A stretch of 64,000 nucleotides of DNA from Anodontia alba (GCA_964016985.1 OZ024824.1:119494951-119558950), one strand, 5' to 3'; counted from the first letter of the stretch, positions 32,843-44,033 are shown. The notes: generated by a model not told the origin, from the sequence alone. Program-made: numbers and translations.

Positions 32843-34560
32843 AACAATTGAATACTTCAGTTAAGCGCAATTGCCAAGACAACGAAGCGCTACATGTTAC
32901 TGCTTGTCATTCGAAGGTTCATTTTACAAATGGATTATTTTTATATGAATAAATAATATACTATTCGGAATGGATACAAAATGCAAGTTCCTTTACATGT
33001 TTTTTTTTTATTCAAATTTTATGACATAAATACATATATTTGACAAAAACAAATAAACATAAATGCTAAGGGATTGGATGTAGGCTAGGCCTATATTTAT
33101 CGTTTCCCAGGGTGCTGTGACACGAAATTTGACATTTCATACAGTGGAGACAATTTGCATGAAATGCAAATCCTGTTTTCTTGGAAGAATGGAAAAATAT
33201 TTCAAAATGTCTGTTGAAAACTTTACCCAGAAATTAAGCGTTATGGTCTGCACAAACAAATCGCGTTTGGGTCTGTGCATGGCAAAACCGACAATAAAAC
33301 TTGTACGAAGAGACGAATCAGCCTGCACACTGTGCCTGCACATCGGTAGTCTGATCAGAGCCTTCGTTAATCGTATGTACCTCCTACAATCTCTGGGTTT
33401 AACAAAACGTCTTGTGCGAGGAGCGAAGACACGGGTCAATCTGCGCAACTGCATATTCTGATCAGAGCATTCGCTGATCGTATTTAATTTCGATAGCCGG
33501 GCTGTCCAAACCGGGATAACCAGTGTGACATTCTGATCAGACCCTTCGCTGATCGTACAGTATGCACCTTCTTCGGACTCCGGGCTATCCAAGAAGCTTG
33601 CTTTATATAGTGGGTCGATGCACAGACTGACTTGAGTCTTTGCTGGTCGCACGTACATTGTACTATAGTACGTTTTGTCGTCCGGTTCATCAAGCCTTTC
33701 ATATGGAACTTTAAACCAAGGTCCACATTTCTCTATGACCTAGCTGTTACTGGGACGTAAAAACTCACTCACTTATTTGAATTGTCATTAGCCTCTATTG
33801 CCCTTGTGTGCGTAAAGTGTTTTTGTGTGACAGACACCCTTTTCACATGGGCTGTCTGATTGATTCAATGCCTCTTTGATAGCAGAAGCACCCCTTTAAG
33901 TAAATTAATATTGACACGTGCGGTTGCTGCACGCGAGTGAGACTTTCCCGGTTTTTTACCATAGTACGTCATTTATATTGAGCGCGTGCGGTTGTTGCGT
34001 GGGAAAAGGCAGTTACAGGAATACCAACTATAAATACGTATCTCGTCGATTGGGGGCAGACGTTTGATTCTCTTTGTGGTTTTTGTGATTTTCATGTGTT
34101 TGTTTTGTTTTCTGAGGCATATTAAGTAAAAATGACCATGCTGGACCCACTTATGTGGCCGGAGTAGACTAAGCCAAAGAATCCGGTACCTTTTCATATG
34201 GAGCTTTGTTGAGGCCCATGTTACGTGCTCGAACAGTGAATGGGGCTACCGGGGTTTTCTTTGGACCTAGGGAGTACCCAAATATATTCAGGGAACAAGG
34301 CAGCATTGGTTAATATTTTAAGAAAACAAGGGAACCTAATTTAGGTGGATCGGTATGCGGAAATTTGGAAACCATTTTGGGATAATAAGACCTTTGCTAC
34401 CGGCGACTCAGATCAACCTGCGCATCCGCATGAGCGTGGACGATATAACCTTCGCGCAGACTGTACTATATGGTAGAAAAATAAATACATAAATAAATAA
34501 ATATATTTATTAAAGATATATCTAAATAAATTTATTTATTAAATAAATAAATAAAAAAAG
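32843..34560. other. No supported gene; GC-richer diverged repeats
   Basis: 33340-33620 contains two or three diverged copies of 'ctgatcagagccttcgttaatcgta' / 'ctgatcagacccttcgctgatcgtac', a repeat also visible near 63190. The overlapping 114- and 173-residue frames on opposite strands fall in this repeat and show no domain. 34481-34556 is an AAAT-type simple repeat. Confidence 0.45.
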
Positions 34561-35639
34561 GACAGGTATTTAGTCAAATTACGCCGAGGAATTTCGCATA
34601 ACTTCGCAGAAATATTGTCTCCGGGTACAATATTACGATTCCGAATAACTTTGCATAACGCATACTTTGCGCGGGCTTGCGAGTGTTGTCCGCTGAATAT
34701 TACGTTTACTCGGTTTGATTCCCAGTGTTTTTGGGAAGTCCGCAAAACGCCGATATTCGGGGTAATGTACTTTTCGTTTGAAGTGTAGGTAATTCACGTT
34801 TTTCAAGGGTATTCCGGGCATATTCCGGCTCTGATTTAGCGGACTATCAACAATGTTTTCAAATAAAAAAAAAAAAAAAAAAAACACTTCAAAGACAATT
34901 TGCAAATTATTTGTGGTTAAAGTATTATCCCGTTTCCTTTAGGTTGACATAATATTACTTAATTAATTAATTAAAGCCAATATTGGTGTCTTTAATAGGT
35001 ATCTTTCACAGGTATACCTATATTTTTCACGGGTATTCGGTAGTATTCCGGTGATTCGTGTGACCCCTGTGACAGATGAAAAAAAACATATAAGCAGTAC
35101 ACACAATAGATGAACTACATGTCCATACATATTAACTAGCAAATATTACAAATACGTGGAATTATGGGTAAGTTACGATTAAGATTAAAAGAGAAAAAAA
35201 AGAACAGAAGAACGAAAAGGAATGATGAGACAAATATAAAAATAAAAAATAAAAAAAAAAATAAATAAATAAATAAAAAAAGAGAGATTGGCATCAAAGT
35301 CATACCACAAATATAGATCTATAGCGCAATGTTTTTAGTATTTGAGATGTGCTTTAATCACAGAAGTTAGTCAATAATTAATAAAGTTAGTCAAAATGAC
35401 CCGTTAAAAGGTTGTATTGCTACATAATTAGTTATATTTGTCACATATAGTCTTTTTTGGTACAGTAGAGTATAGTCAGCCGTATAATTGACTTATGGTT
35501 GTACACAGAGGGACAGGCCTACGTGTAGTAGCTATAAAGTATTCTATTCTATTTTGCATCTACGGAAACTGACTGACTCGGGTATTTTCGTGTTCAGTTA
35601 AAGGGAAGTAATTGTCACTTGAAGCTGTCGACGTGTCTA
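34561..35639. other. Unassigned, A-rich simple sequence in places
   Basis: A tract at 34866-34884; AAAT/AATA-rich stretch at 35200-35285; 'ttaattaattaatta' at 34960. No gene, hairpin or recognisable repeat. Confidence 0.35.
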
Positions 35640-36500
35640 GAAGTGGGCGTCTGCTTTACATGTGAAAAAGTGGCCATAAAACAAAGATCATAACCCTTTA
35701 GATAACGAGAAACTGACAAAAGTCACTGAGCCATGAAATATAAGCCAGTAATCAAAACATCAAGACATTCACCCTTTAGTAAATGGCGATCTAAAGTCAG
35801 TGGATCATAAAATACGAGCCAAATTCTAATACTGAATGTGGCTCTCCAGATGCAAAGTTGAACAAATGACAGAACCAAAACTAAACGAAGTCAATGAGCC
35901 ATCAAATACAGGTCACGGTCAAACATTGAATATGGACCAGCTGCACTTTCCCAGATGCAAAGGTGTGGTAAATCATTAATACGAACTTATAAGGCAAGAT
36001 TAAACTATGACATACATTACGAAAACATGCAAACCCTTACCATGAGAAGAAGTGATGTAGCAAATTTGGTTGAATTCCGCCCAGTGGTTTAGGAGGAGAT
36101 ATTGTGACGGACAGATGGACGGGCGACGGACACACAGAAAATAATTTTGCTCTCTCATACCTTTACCATGAGGGGAGTAATGTTCAAAGTTCGATTGAAT
36201 TCCGTCCAGTCGTTTAGGAGGAGACAGCTTGACGGACGGACGGACGGACGAACTCACGGAAAAATAATATTGCTCTCGCACACCCTTACCATTAGGGGAA
36301 ATTATGTAGCAAGATTGGTTGAATTTCACTCAGTGGTTTAAGAGGAGATAGTGTGACAATCAAATTTACGGACGGATGGACGCACAGAAAAATAATAGTG
36401 CTTCGCACATCCTTACCATGAGGGGAAGTGATGTAGCAAGTTTGGTAGAATTCCGCCCAGTTGTTTAGGAGGAGATAGCGTGACGGACGGATGGAAGCGT
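35640..36500. repeat. Two adjoining degenerate tandem repeats
   Basis: 35700-35960 has three diverged units with 'aaagtcaatgagccatgaaatacaggcca' and 'ccagatgcaaag'. 36000-36500 has about four units of roughly 120 bp with 'cacacccttaccatgagggg', 'gtagcaagtttggttgaattccgcccagtggtttaggaggagata' and 'gtgacggacggacgga'. The ACGGACGG runs create spurious frames. Confidence 0.8.
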
Positions 36501-36559
36501 TAACAATATCCCTATCGTATTTTTTTTTTTATTTTTTTTTTTTTAAAGGGTGGGGATAA

Positions 36560-37240
36560 AAGTTGCATGAGTTCTCATCTTAGATCAGCAGAATGAAAGT
36601 GAAATTAACAGTATGGCTGAACGAAAAGGGGAATCCAATTTGATAAATGACAGAAATAAAGTGTGAAGTTAGCAGACTAAAAAAATAAATATGCGAATCT
36701 AAATGTATTGGTACTGGCGTATATGCAAGGTGAAATAAAAAAAAACAAACAAATAAAATAGAATCATCATTGTCTCATTCTCTAGCACTCTGGAACAGAC
36801 TGGCAGAATGAAAACGGTTTTGTGGATCTAAATTGAAAAGAAAACTAAACTTCCCTTTTACTCCAAAATTACAGAATGATCTTTTTTTTTTCTTTTTTTT
36901 TTTTTTTTTTTTTTTGCGAATCAAAATCTATTGCTAAAAATACATGAGCAATGTGACATCAATGCAAGAAACAAAGCCATCATTGTTCTGGCCAGTAGCA
37001 GAATCTGACATTATCAGAAAATTAAAATGTCTTTTAATCCACGTGATATAATCGCAGATGTGAAGAAAGGTTTAGCATGTTTAGTGACACCAAATCTATT
37101 ACTGTCAGCACACCGGCAAGGTGAAATAATGCAAGGAAAACAGGAGCATCTTTGTCCAGATCAATAGCAGGCTCTATAATTGCCAGAAAACCAACATTTG
37201 GTAATATCACAGAATAAAATTGATGCGAATCCAACGTTAT
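36560..37240. repeat. Degenerate ~180-bp tandem units
   Basis: Repeated text: 'gcgaatcaaaatctattgct...acatgagcaatgtg', 'tggcaaggtgaaataatgcaag', 'cagtagcaggctctgaaattatcagaaaatt'. Units at roughly 36590, 36690, 36910 and 37060; another at 38090-38235. Poly-T at 36882-36915. Identity is low but order is preserved. Confidence 0.6.
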
Positions 37241-37309
37241 CAGCAGCTAACCCATTTATGCCTAAAAGACTTCTTTCTACTGCTTTCTTTGAACATGTTC
37301 ATTTCCAGT

Positions 37310-37522
37310 TTAACCCTTCTCTTGCTGAACACGACATACCTTATCTTAGCAAACAGTGTAGATTCAGATCAGTTGGCTTCTTCAGAAGCCGACTGATCTG
37401 GATCTGCACTGTTTGTCGTTAAATATGTGAATTTCTATAAAAAAATCGGATCAAGTAATCTGATTGGCTGGAAATTAGAAGTGGGTGTGGCATCTTTATT
37501 TATTTAGCATGGCAAGGGTTAA
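37310..37522 (+). mobile_element. TTAA MITE, CCCTTCTCTTGCTGAA family, copy 4
   Basis: TTAACCCTTCTCTTGCTGAA to TAGCATGGCAAGGGTTAA with the GTTGGCTTCTTCAGAAGCCGAC hairpin and CAGATCAG / CTGATCTGGATCTGCACTGT stem. Very close to copies 1 and 5. Confidence 0.9.
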
Positions 37523-37580
37523 GGGTTGTCTTATTTGTTTTTCAGTATAACAATTTATTATAGAAATTTCTATACTTAAT

Positions 37581-37648
37581 GCAAACAGTGTAGACACGGA
37601 TCAGATACTGATTTCTGCGGCGTCTGATCTGGGTCTACACTATTTGCA
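37581..37648. repeat. Hairpin module, isolated
   Basis: GCAAACAGTGTAGACACGGA + TCAGA pairs with TCTGA + TCTGGGTCTACACTATTTGC across a 'gatttctgcggcg' loop. Same module as in the TTAA MITEs, but with different flanks. Confidence 0.75.
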
Positions 37649-37749
37649 AATGTTCGGGTTCAACCCCCGTCGGGTCAGCAACGTTCTTTCGTGGAGATTT
37701 GGCCATGAAATATTTTCTACGGTCATTCTCTCCCTTCCGCTGATTCAAG

Positions 37750-37885
37750 AAGCGCAGTTGTCAGTTTCTTGCAAGCTTGGAGGACTAAACCTGCCCAGTA
37801 AAAGTGTGGTTAGGTAAACTGACCGCGCTCGAATGACCCCATTGGGTCGACTTGGCCGTAAAACCTCAACACAAACAAAATCTGT
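37750..37885. repeat. Dispersed repeat (GACCGCGCTCGA type) copy 1
   Basis: 'agttgtcagttt', 'cgcccagtaaa-gtg', 'gttaggtaaactgaccgcgctcga', 'accccattgggt', 'aaaacctcaacacaaac' match 44730-44890 in order. The A/C-rich 3' tail suggests a retroposed short element. Confidence 0.65.
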
Positions 37886-38053
37886 CAATGTCCTTTATAT
37901 GGGATCTTAGGAACTAATGGGTTTATTAATTCAAGAAAATGGGTCCATTTTGGTCGGCTGCATGTGCGGGATCTATACTGCGAAACTGAAATTTACTTAG
38001 GCGCAGAAGGAAAAAAGTGTTTGAAAATCAGCTCATCTGCAGTGCACAATAAT

Positions 38054-38055
<2 letters not shown>

Positions 38056-38088
<33 letters not shown>

Positions 38089-38090
38089 AT
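38056..38090 (+). repeat. Poly-A tract
   Basis: About 33 consecutive A's after 'cacaataatgc', directly followed by a copy of the ~180-bp repeat unit. Possibly an old retroposon tail. Confidence 0.8.
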
Positions 38091-38264
38091 GTTTGTCAGT
38101 AGCAGGCTCTGAAATTTTCAGAAGATTGAAATTTCAGTATACTCATAGAATGAAAGAATGAAAAAGTTTGCGAAGCCAAATCTGTTGCTATCATTACATG
38201 TGCATTGGCAAGGTGAACTAACGTGAGAAAAATAGGCGAGATATTTTTCATCTGCTGGTGTATT

Positions 38265-38843
38265 CCCATTTTGTCTATTCTCGTTTCGTCTACTAATTTG
38301 ACAATTTTCCCATTTCGTCTATGCACATTCCCATTTCGTCTACTGGTGGTATTTTCACGCCAATGCAGCCTAGTCGAGATCACTGTGGTGATATAAATAG
38401 ATATTATATAGTTTATATGGAAATAAGCCAATCAGTAAAAGCAAACAGTATAGGTCCGGATCAGACTTAAGGAAGTGAGTCTGGTTCTATCTTGGTGGTG
38501 TGCCTGTTTCTGATCTGGATCTACACTGTTTGCTTTTACTGATTGGCTTGATTCTATTGCTTTATCTGTATTAAGTTATTTTAGGGAGAGTAAAGGAACC
38601 AAAGAATAAAAGTACACTTATATCTGAAACATTTTTTATTTCATATATCTATGATCAGTAATCACCAACATTTTTATCCTAATCTTTAATCAGTATTTTT
38701 ATGATTAATATAAATCAAATAAAGCCTATCTGAACAGTTTTGTCCCATATCTTGCTCATTATATAGAAAAACAAGAAGTAGACGAAATGGGAATTACCCT
38801 CAGAAATGGAGTTGACAAACAGTTGACGAAATGGGAAGTTACC
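38265..38843. mobile_element. Element bounded by inverted CCCATTTCGTC motif clusters
   Basis: Left cluster (38265-38345) has four copies of (T)CCCATTTCGTCTA or close variants. The right cluster (38775-38843) has GACGAAATGGGAA twice plus a decayed copy, in inverse orientation. Between them is a hairpin (38425-38548) in which GCCAATCAGTAAAAGCAAAC pairs with its complement. The 4.7-kb transposon begins a few bases after the right cluster, so it may have inserted at the edge of this element. Boundaries are approximate. Confidence 0.5.
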
Positions 38844-38847
38844 GTAA

Positions 38848-39217
38848 TAGTCCCAGAGCTCGTAATATGTTTAATCATGTGGTTGAGGCCAAAAGGTCTG
38901 ATGGTCTATTTTTGTGTAAAAATGTATGCTGAATCCAAAAATCAAAGTCTTAGTAAAATCCGCTGGTACATAAAATGGGTATTTGCACTTGATTAGAACA
39001 AGGGTGAACAAAATGTTTTAAAAAACGTAAAATTGAGGGTACCCTTGTGTTTAATTCACTTTCTTGTCAATCGTAGGTACTAAAGTATTAAGTTTTGCAG
39101 TAAACACTTTGAAATGGATAATAAAAAGGTAAGGTAATAAAGTTTGTAATATTTTTGTCATTTGGAGGGTATATTGTCTATGTCTAAAGCAAAAAGGCCA
39201 CGAAAACTGATGATTTT
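38848..39217 (+). repeat. Left terminal inverted repeat of the 4.7-kb transposon
   Basis: Near-identical to the reverse complement of 43177-43538. Landmarks are 'taatcatgtggttgaggcca', 'ccgctggtacataaaatggg', 'aacaagggtgaacaaaat', 'cactttcttgtcaatcgta', 'cactttgaaatggat' and 'gccacgaaaactgatgattt'. Weaker similarity continues about 40 bp further ('ttttgaacttgata'). Confidence 0.93.
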
Positions 39218-39565
39218 CTTAGTTTTTCAGCTGAAGCTGGTCCTAATGCCAATTTTGAACTTGATAACAACTTTTGTTAATAAAACAATTCACTATTTAG
39301 CAAATTGAAATATATTGTAGCATTTTTGCACTTTTTAATACTCAAACAGAATTATCTATTAATTATAAATCTGTTTAGATACCCAAGGTTCTACTTGTTC
39401 TAATCTAATGTGCATACGTTTTTTTACATATTACTAAAAGGAGTCGGTAGAATTGAAGGTAAGTTTAGCTGTTTGAGCTGACAAAGCACTGACTCCTTTC
39501 TTAAAGATTTTACTCGAGTAACAGGCCATTATCTCCAACACACAAAAAGGAATAGATGGCTGTTA

Positions 39566-42548
39566 ATGGTGAGAATGTCCTGCGAAAACCTGTATTATCC
39601 CAGTTACGCTTCTTTGGTATCTTGGTACATCATTGTTTTTTGTGTTTTTTTTTTTACTATTCTGTGCTCTTTGTTTGATGGAACACCAATGTGGACTGGA
39701 TGGAATTCTCAGATAACAACTGACCCGCTTCCAAGGCAAATTATTGGCTACATGGAGAACCTCAGCTTGCCTTCAACACAACTCGATGTTGTTGCTGAAA
39801 CTTTAAAAGTTTCTCAGCGTGTTGCCGAGGAGTGCCAGAAGGCCTTCATGATTGTTCATTATGATCTTGCCATCGCCAAACCAGCGAAACAGATCCAGCA
39901 GAGTGAATCACCATTGTATGACAATATATTTGTTTGTTTCGGGCCATTTCATATTCAGCTAGCCTACTTCGGCTCCCTTGGCTATATTATTGATGAATCT
40001 GGTGGGCCTCATATTCTAACAGATACGGAAGTTTTGGCTGCCGGGTCTCTTAATGGCTTCATCAGCGGAAAACACTTTAACCGTTGCAAATGGTTACATC
40101 CCTTATTATCCCTTATTAGCATTTCGTGTCCTGCATTTCCGTGCATTTCTTAAGGAATGTGGAGACATTCCACCTGATCTCCTTTCTCAATTTCAAGAAC
40201 TGTACGAACATCCTTCCCCAGCACAAATGCAGAGACTCGAGAGAAGGGATAATTTTGACTTGTTCATGCAGAAGTATGAACAATACACAGATCTAACAAG
40301 GTCTGGGGATCATGGAAAGACAGCAGCATTCTGGATAATGTATATTGACCTTGTAGAGCTGTATCTCCTCTTCAGTAGGGCATATCATACAAATGATCTG
40401 GAACTGTTCATCTTTTGCCTTGGTAAAATGTGTGCAGTATTCTCTGCTACAAGTCACCCTAATTATGCCAGGTGGATGACTAGATACCATCTTGATCTTC
40501 TAAATATTGCCGAAACACATCCAGGTGCGCGAGCAATGTTGGAAGCAGGAGCTTTAACGGTTCGAAGAACAACTAGATCATTCTCTAGAAGCCCGGTTGA
40601 CCTTACATTGGAACAGACAGTAAATGCTGATGCTGCAAGACTTACAGGGATAGCATCCTGTAGTCAATCTGTAAGTGCTAGACGGAGATGGATGGTTACC
40701 AGATCGGTTCGAAGTGAACTTGTTGGGCATCTCAATAAGTCAGGACTCAAACCGAAACCAGATGTGGCACAAGATTTAAAACCCAGGAGGATTCAGCGTG
40801 ATAATGCAGACCTAAACAAGGTTATTATTGGAATAGGTGCTACCATGGATCCTTTCCTGACAGAGTTTCGGGATAATAGCCTGTATTGCATTTCAACAGG
40901 TAAAGTAATACCAGCTGACACAGCAAAAAGTATTTTGTTGACACAGACACAGGGTCAAATTTGGTATGAGGAATTTAAAGCTGGCTGCTTTGCTGACAGT
41001 GATCATTTTGAAAAACCGATCCCAAGAAGGAAGGTCAAGTCATTTGCCTGTAATGCAGTGTCAGTAAAACTTCCAGTTAAGGATAGACGGATAAAAGAAC
41101 TTCAGGGTACAAGAGACTTATTCGGCCGTCTACTGTATCTTTCAACAGTAAAGGATATTGATCTGAAATTGGTCCTTTCTTACCCTCTTACTCCAGTTCC
41201 TCTTACACTTGCTCATACTGAACCAAAATCACCACTGACAAATCGAAGCTCTTTGGCAAGCTTGAGAAGAGAATTACTTCAGCTGCTCAAGAAAATGTAG
41301 AAAATGTTTGTATTGTCGATGGCATGTTTCTGATACAGTCTCTTGCAAATTTGCCCAAGACATTTGGTGGTATAGCAAATGTGATCCTTTCATGCCTTGT
41401 CAAACTTGGCAGTCGTGTTGATTTTGTGTGTGACACATATAAACATCCTTCAATTAAAGACATAGCACGAGAGGATCGTGGATCAGTTTCAGGAGAAATC
41501 AAAGTTTCAGGTCCAGAACAACGGAGGCCAAAAGAGTTCAGTGTAGCACTGAAGTCAGAATCATTTAAGACTTCGCTGCTGCGATTTCTTGCAGAAGAAT
41601 GGTCTAAAAATGAATATGCTGCTGTGCTCGGAACATGTGAGCTTTATTTTGGCTTGGATGAGGTGTGTTTTATGTACAAAGCGGTCAGTGGAGAAATGAC
41701 CCGCCAGGGGATCCAAGAACTCAATTGTCAGCATGAAGAGGCTGATACACGCATTGTACTTCATGTAAAACATGCTTGTGCTCCCAAATATTGTTGTACG
41801 CTACGTTGATACAGATGTTCTTATAATTCTCCTGTTCCATATGCTAACTACTGAAGGGTTTGTTTGGATGGAAGTTGGGCATGACAAAAACAATACCCGC
41901 AGATATGTTGATGTAACAAAGTTATGTGGAGAATTGGGTAGAAAACTATGTTCGGCATTACCTGCTTTGCATACATTCACTGGATGTGACTATACAGCTG
42001 CTTTCCTTCGTAAAGGCAAAACACGCCCAGTGGATATTGCTGAGAAGTCTGATCATTTTCTGAACGCCTTTGATCAACCTGGCTGTACTGTTGATATAGA
42101 TGCATCTACAGAGGGAGCAGTAGAAGCCTTTGTCTGCAGTATGTATGGAAAACCCAATCTTAACAAGATAGATGATGCACGCTATGCTGTTTTTCGAGAC
42201 AGATATGCTCCTAAAGATGAAGAACACCCTTTAGCCAAGATCAAAGGAGCAGATGCAAGTCTTCTTCCACCATCAAAGCCGGTGCTCCACCAGAAACTAT
42301 TACGGACAATTCTGGTTGCTTATATGTGGAAAAATGCTGATAGGACTGTGCCACTGGAAATGGATCCAGCTGAATGTGGATGGGTTTTGCAGGACAATAG
42401 TTTTAGATTGAAGTGGTTTGATGGAGACCAAATTCCAGGCAATGTTGGAAAGGCCATTGATGAGTCCCCTGATGATGAATCAGATGATGATTACAGATAC
42501 TCTTTGATTTCTGAAGACTCTGACAATGAGGATGACACTGATATTTAA
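39566..42548 (+). pseudogene. Broken transposon gene, large protein with FEN1/XPG-like nuclease core
   Basis: Four plus-strand frames read in order as one protein of roughly 980 residues. Frame 1: 39566-40118. Frame 2: 40119 to about 41230. Frame 3: about 41222 to 41775. Frame 4: about 41772-42548. The first break is explained by a 10-bp tandem duplication at 40099-40118. The others are small indels near 41222-41236 and 41772-41790. The N-terminal half has the block 'PMWTGWNSQI', 'ESPLYDNIFVCFGPFHIQLA' and 'GSLNGFISGKHFNRC', which I recognise only as a family widespread in mollusc and cnidarian genomes. The C-terminal half has IVDGMFLIQSL (Asp at 41318), VDFVCDTY (Asp at 41432), HEEADTR (41732-41752), VDTDVL (41805-41822) and TGCDYT (41979-41996). 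These match the order and spacing of the acidic motifs of flap endonucleases. The C-terminus is strongly acidic. The first 35 residues after 39566 are hydrophobic and may not be genuine coding sequence. No intact product can be made. Confidence 0.85.
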
Positions 42549-43176
42549 AGCATGTTAAACAACAAAAGACGATCAGAGAAACCGAAATAAAGCTGAAATT
42601 CCATGGTTATCAAAGCAGTTAACCCCCACTAAATATAATTAAAAAATAACAATAAATACTGATAAAAATCAAAAATAAAAAAATATAAAAAAATAAGAAA
42701 AACATCAACTAAAAATTTAAAAAAGTTGATAAAAACTTTATTTATTCCCTATACAACTGATGCAGGCAATTTGATTTTATGACCCAAAATTTTCTTAAGT
42801 AACTATTTGTGCAGCAAAAAAAGCTAAAAGTCACCAGTTTTCGTGGCTAATATTTGCTTAATTTGTTTAAAATATGATTGGTTATTTGGTCATTATTGAT
42901 AAGCATATAACTTATGAATAAAAGGTAAAAAATCTACCTTTCCCTACTTTTTGTTTTCATATATTCTTGAAAATCAATGAAAAAACAGCAAAATCATTGG
43001 ATTTTGGGGCTTTATACAGATTTATTACGAACAAATTAATTCATTTAATCAGTAAAAAAGCTGCTAAAAATGCTTAATAATATCTTTTGTTAGTCGATTT
43101 TATGTTGTTATGATGAAAAACGCAGATATCATGTTCAAAAATGGGTTTAAGGATCAGTTTCTGTAATACGTTAGTA
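42548..43176. other. Transposon 3' subterminal region
   Basis: AT-rich, non-coding. 42822-42960 is a diverged duplicate of the inner part of the right terminal repeat: 'gtcaccagttttcgtggctaa...ggttatttgg...ggtaaaaaatctacctttccctac' against 'catctgttttcgtggtctt...ggttatttaccc...attaccctacctttttacc'. Confidence 0.55.
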
Positions 43177-43538
43177 AAATCATCTGTTTTCGTGGTCTTT
43201 TTGCTTTAAACATAGGTTATTTACCCTTTAAATGACAAAAATATTACAAAATGTATTACCCTACCTTTTTACCATCCATTTCAAAGTGTTTAATGCAAAA
43301 ATTAATACTTCAGTACATACGATTGACAAGAAAGTGAATTAAACACAAGAGTAATTTTACGTTTTTTAAAGATTTTGTTCACCCTTGTTCTAATCAAGCG
43401 CAAATACCCATTTTATGTACCAGCGGATTTTACTAAGACTTTAATTTCTGGATTCAGCATACATTTTTACACAAAAATAGACCATCAAACCTTTTGGCCT
43501 CAACCACATGATTAAACATATCACGAGCTCTGGGACTA
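43177..43538 (-). repeat. Right terminal inverted repeat of the 4.7-kb transposon
   Basis: Inverse of 38848-39217, ending CGAGCTCTGGGACTA. It differs from the left repeat by scattered substitutions and a few indels. The two ends are no longer identical, so the element is not a very recent arrival. Confidence 0.93.
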
Positions 43539-43568
43539 TAAAGCTAAGGACTAGAATTCCGATGATTC

Positions 43569-43837
43569 CATTACGAAAACACGCCTATTCAAATATATTG
43601 AAAATTTCACCACCAAAAACAAGATAAAAATTCTGTTATTTTTATCACATTGCTGCTCAAAACATAGATTTGGGTACTCATTAGAACCGCGTCACCGAGG
43701 CGGTTCTAACGAATACCCACAATCTATGGTTTTTAGCAGAAATAAGAAAAATAATGTATATCCCTGTAAACCCTAGTTTTACAATATAAAAGTGGGGTTT
43801 AAGGGGGTCAAAATTATATAGGTATGTTTTCGTGATG
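43569..43837 (-). mobile_element. Palindrome MITE copy 4
   Basis: CATTACGAAAACACGCCTAT to TGTTTTCGTGATG, 31 bp beyond the transposon end. Central hairpin on GGTACTCATTAGAACCGC around TCACCGAGG, with some decay. Confidence 0.9.
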
Positions 43838-43894
43838 GTTTACCGCAGCTGATTTGAACTCGTTTTTTTGTCCTCAGGAAATTCTTCTGATAGC

Positions 43895-44033
43895 TCAAAA
43901 AAAAAAACAAAAAAAAAACAAAAAAAAAAAAAAACAAAAAAAAAAAAAACAACAAATATTAAAGAATATTTAAGGGAAAGTTCCTTTTATAATGAAAGAA
44001 TATTTAAGGGAAAGTTCCTTTTATAATGAAAAT
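43895..44033. repeat. A-rich tract plus 34-bp tandem duplication
   Basis: 43895-43955 is poly-A with isolated C's. 43965-44033 is two copies of AAAGAATATTTAAGGGAAAG + TTCCTTTTATAATG. Confidence 0.85.

Larger units (their letters stand above)
38848..43538 (+). mobile_element. 4.7-kb DNA transposon with ~370-bp terminal inverted repeats
   Basis: Left end TAGTCCCAGAGCTCGTAATA and right end, inverted, TAGTCCCAGAGCTCGTGATA. The inverted repeats run about 370 bp at roughly 90% identity by eye. The flanks are consistent with a TAA duplication (38845-38847 and 43539-43541) or, if the ends are set two bases inward, TA. Between the repeats is one long plus-strand gene broken by frameshifts. The protein does not carry a DDE-type transposase motif I can see; instead it has a FEN1/XPG-like acidic motif set. 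Long terminal repeats plus a single gene argue for a once-autonomous transposon of a family I cannot place in a standard superfamily. Confidence 0.85.

Noticed and set aside
33137..33658. 173-codon minus-strand frame opposite a 114-codon plus frame
   Set aside because: Lies in diverged dispersed repeat ('ctgatcag...ctgatcgta'), with no domain and no exon signals.
39566..39680. Hydrophobic start of the transposon gene as a signal peptide or membrane segment
   Set aside because: The frame before PMWTGWN is Phe/Leu-rich because of a T-rich tract; likely intron or non-coding rather than a real N-terminus.
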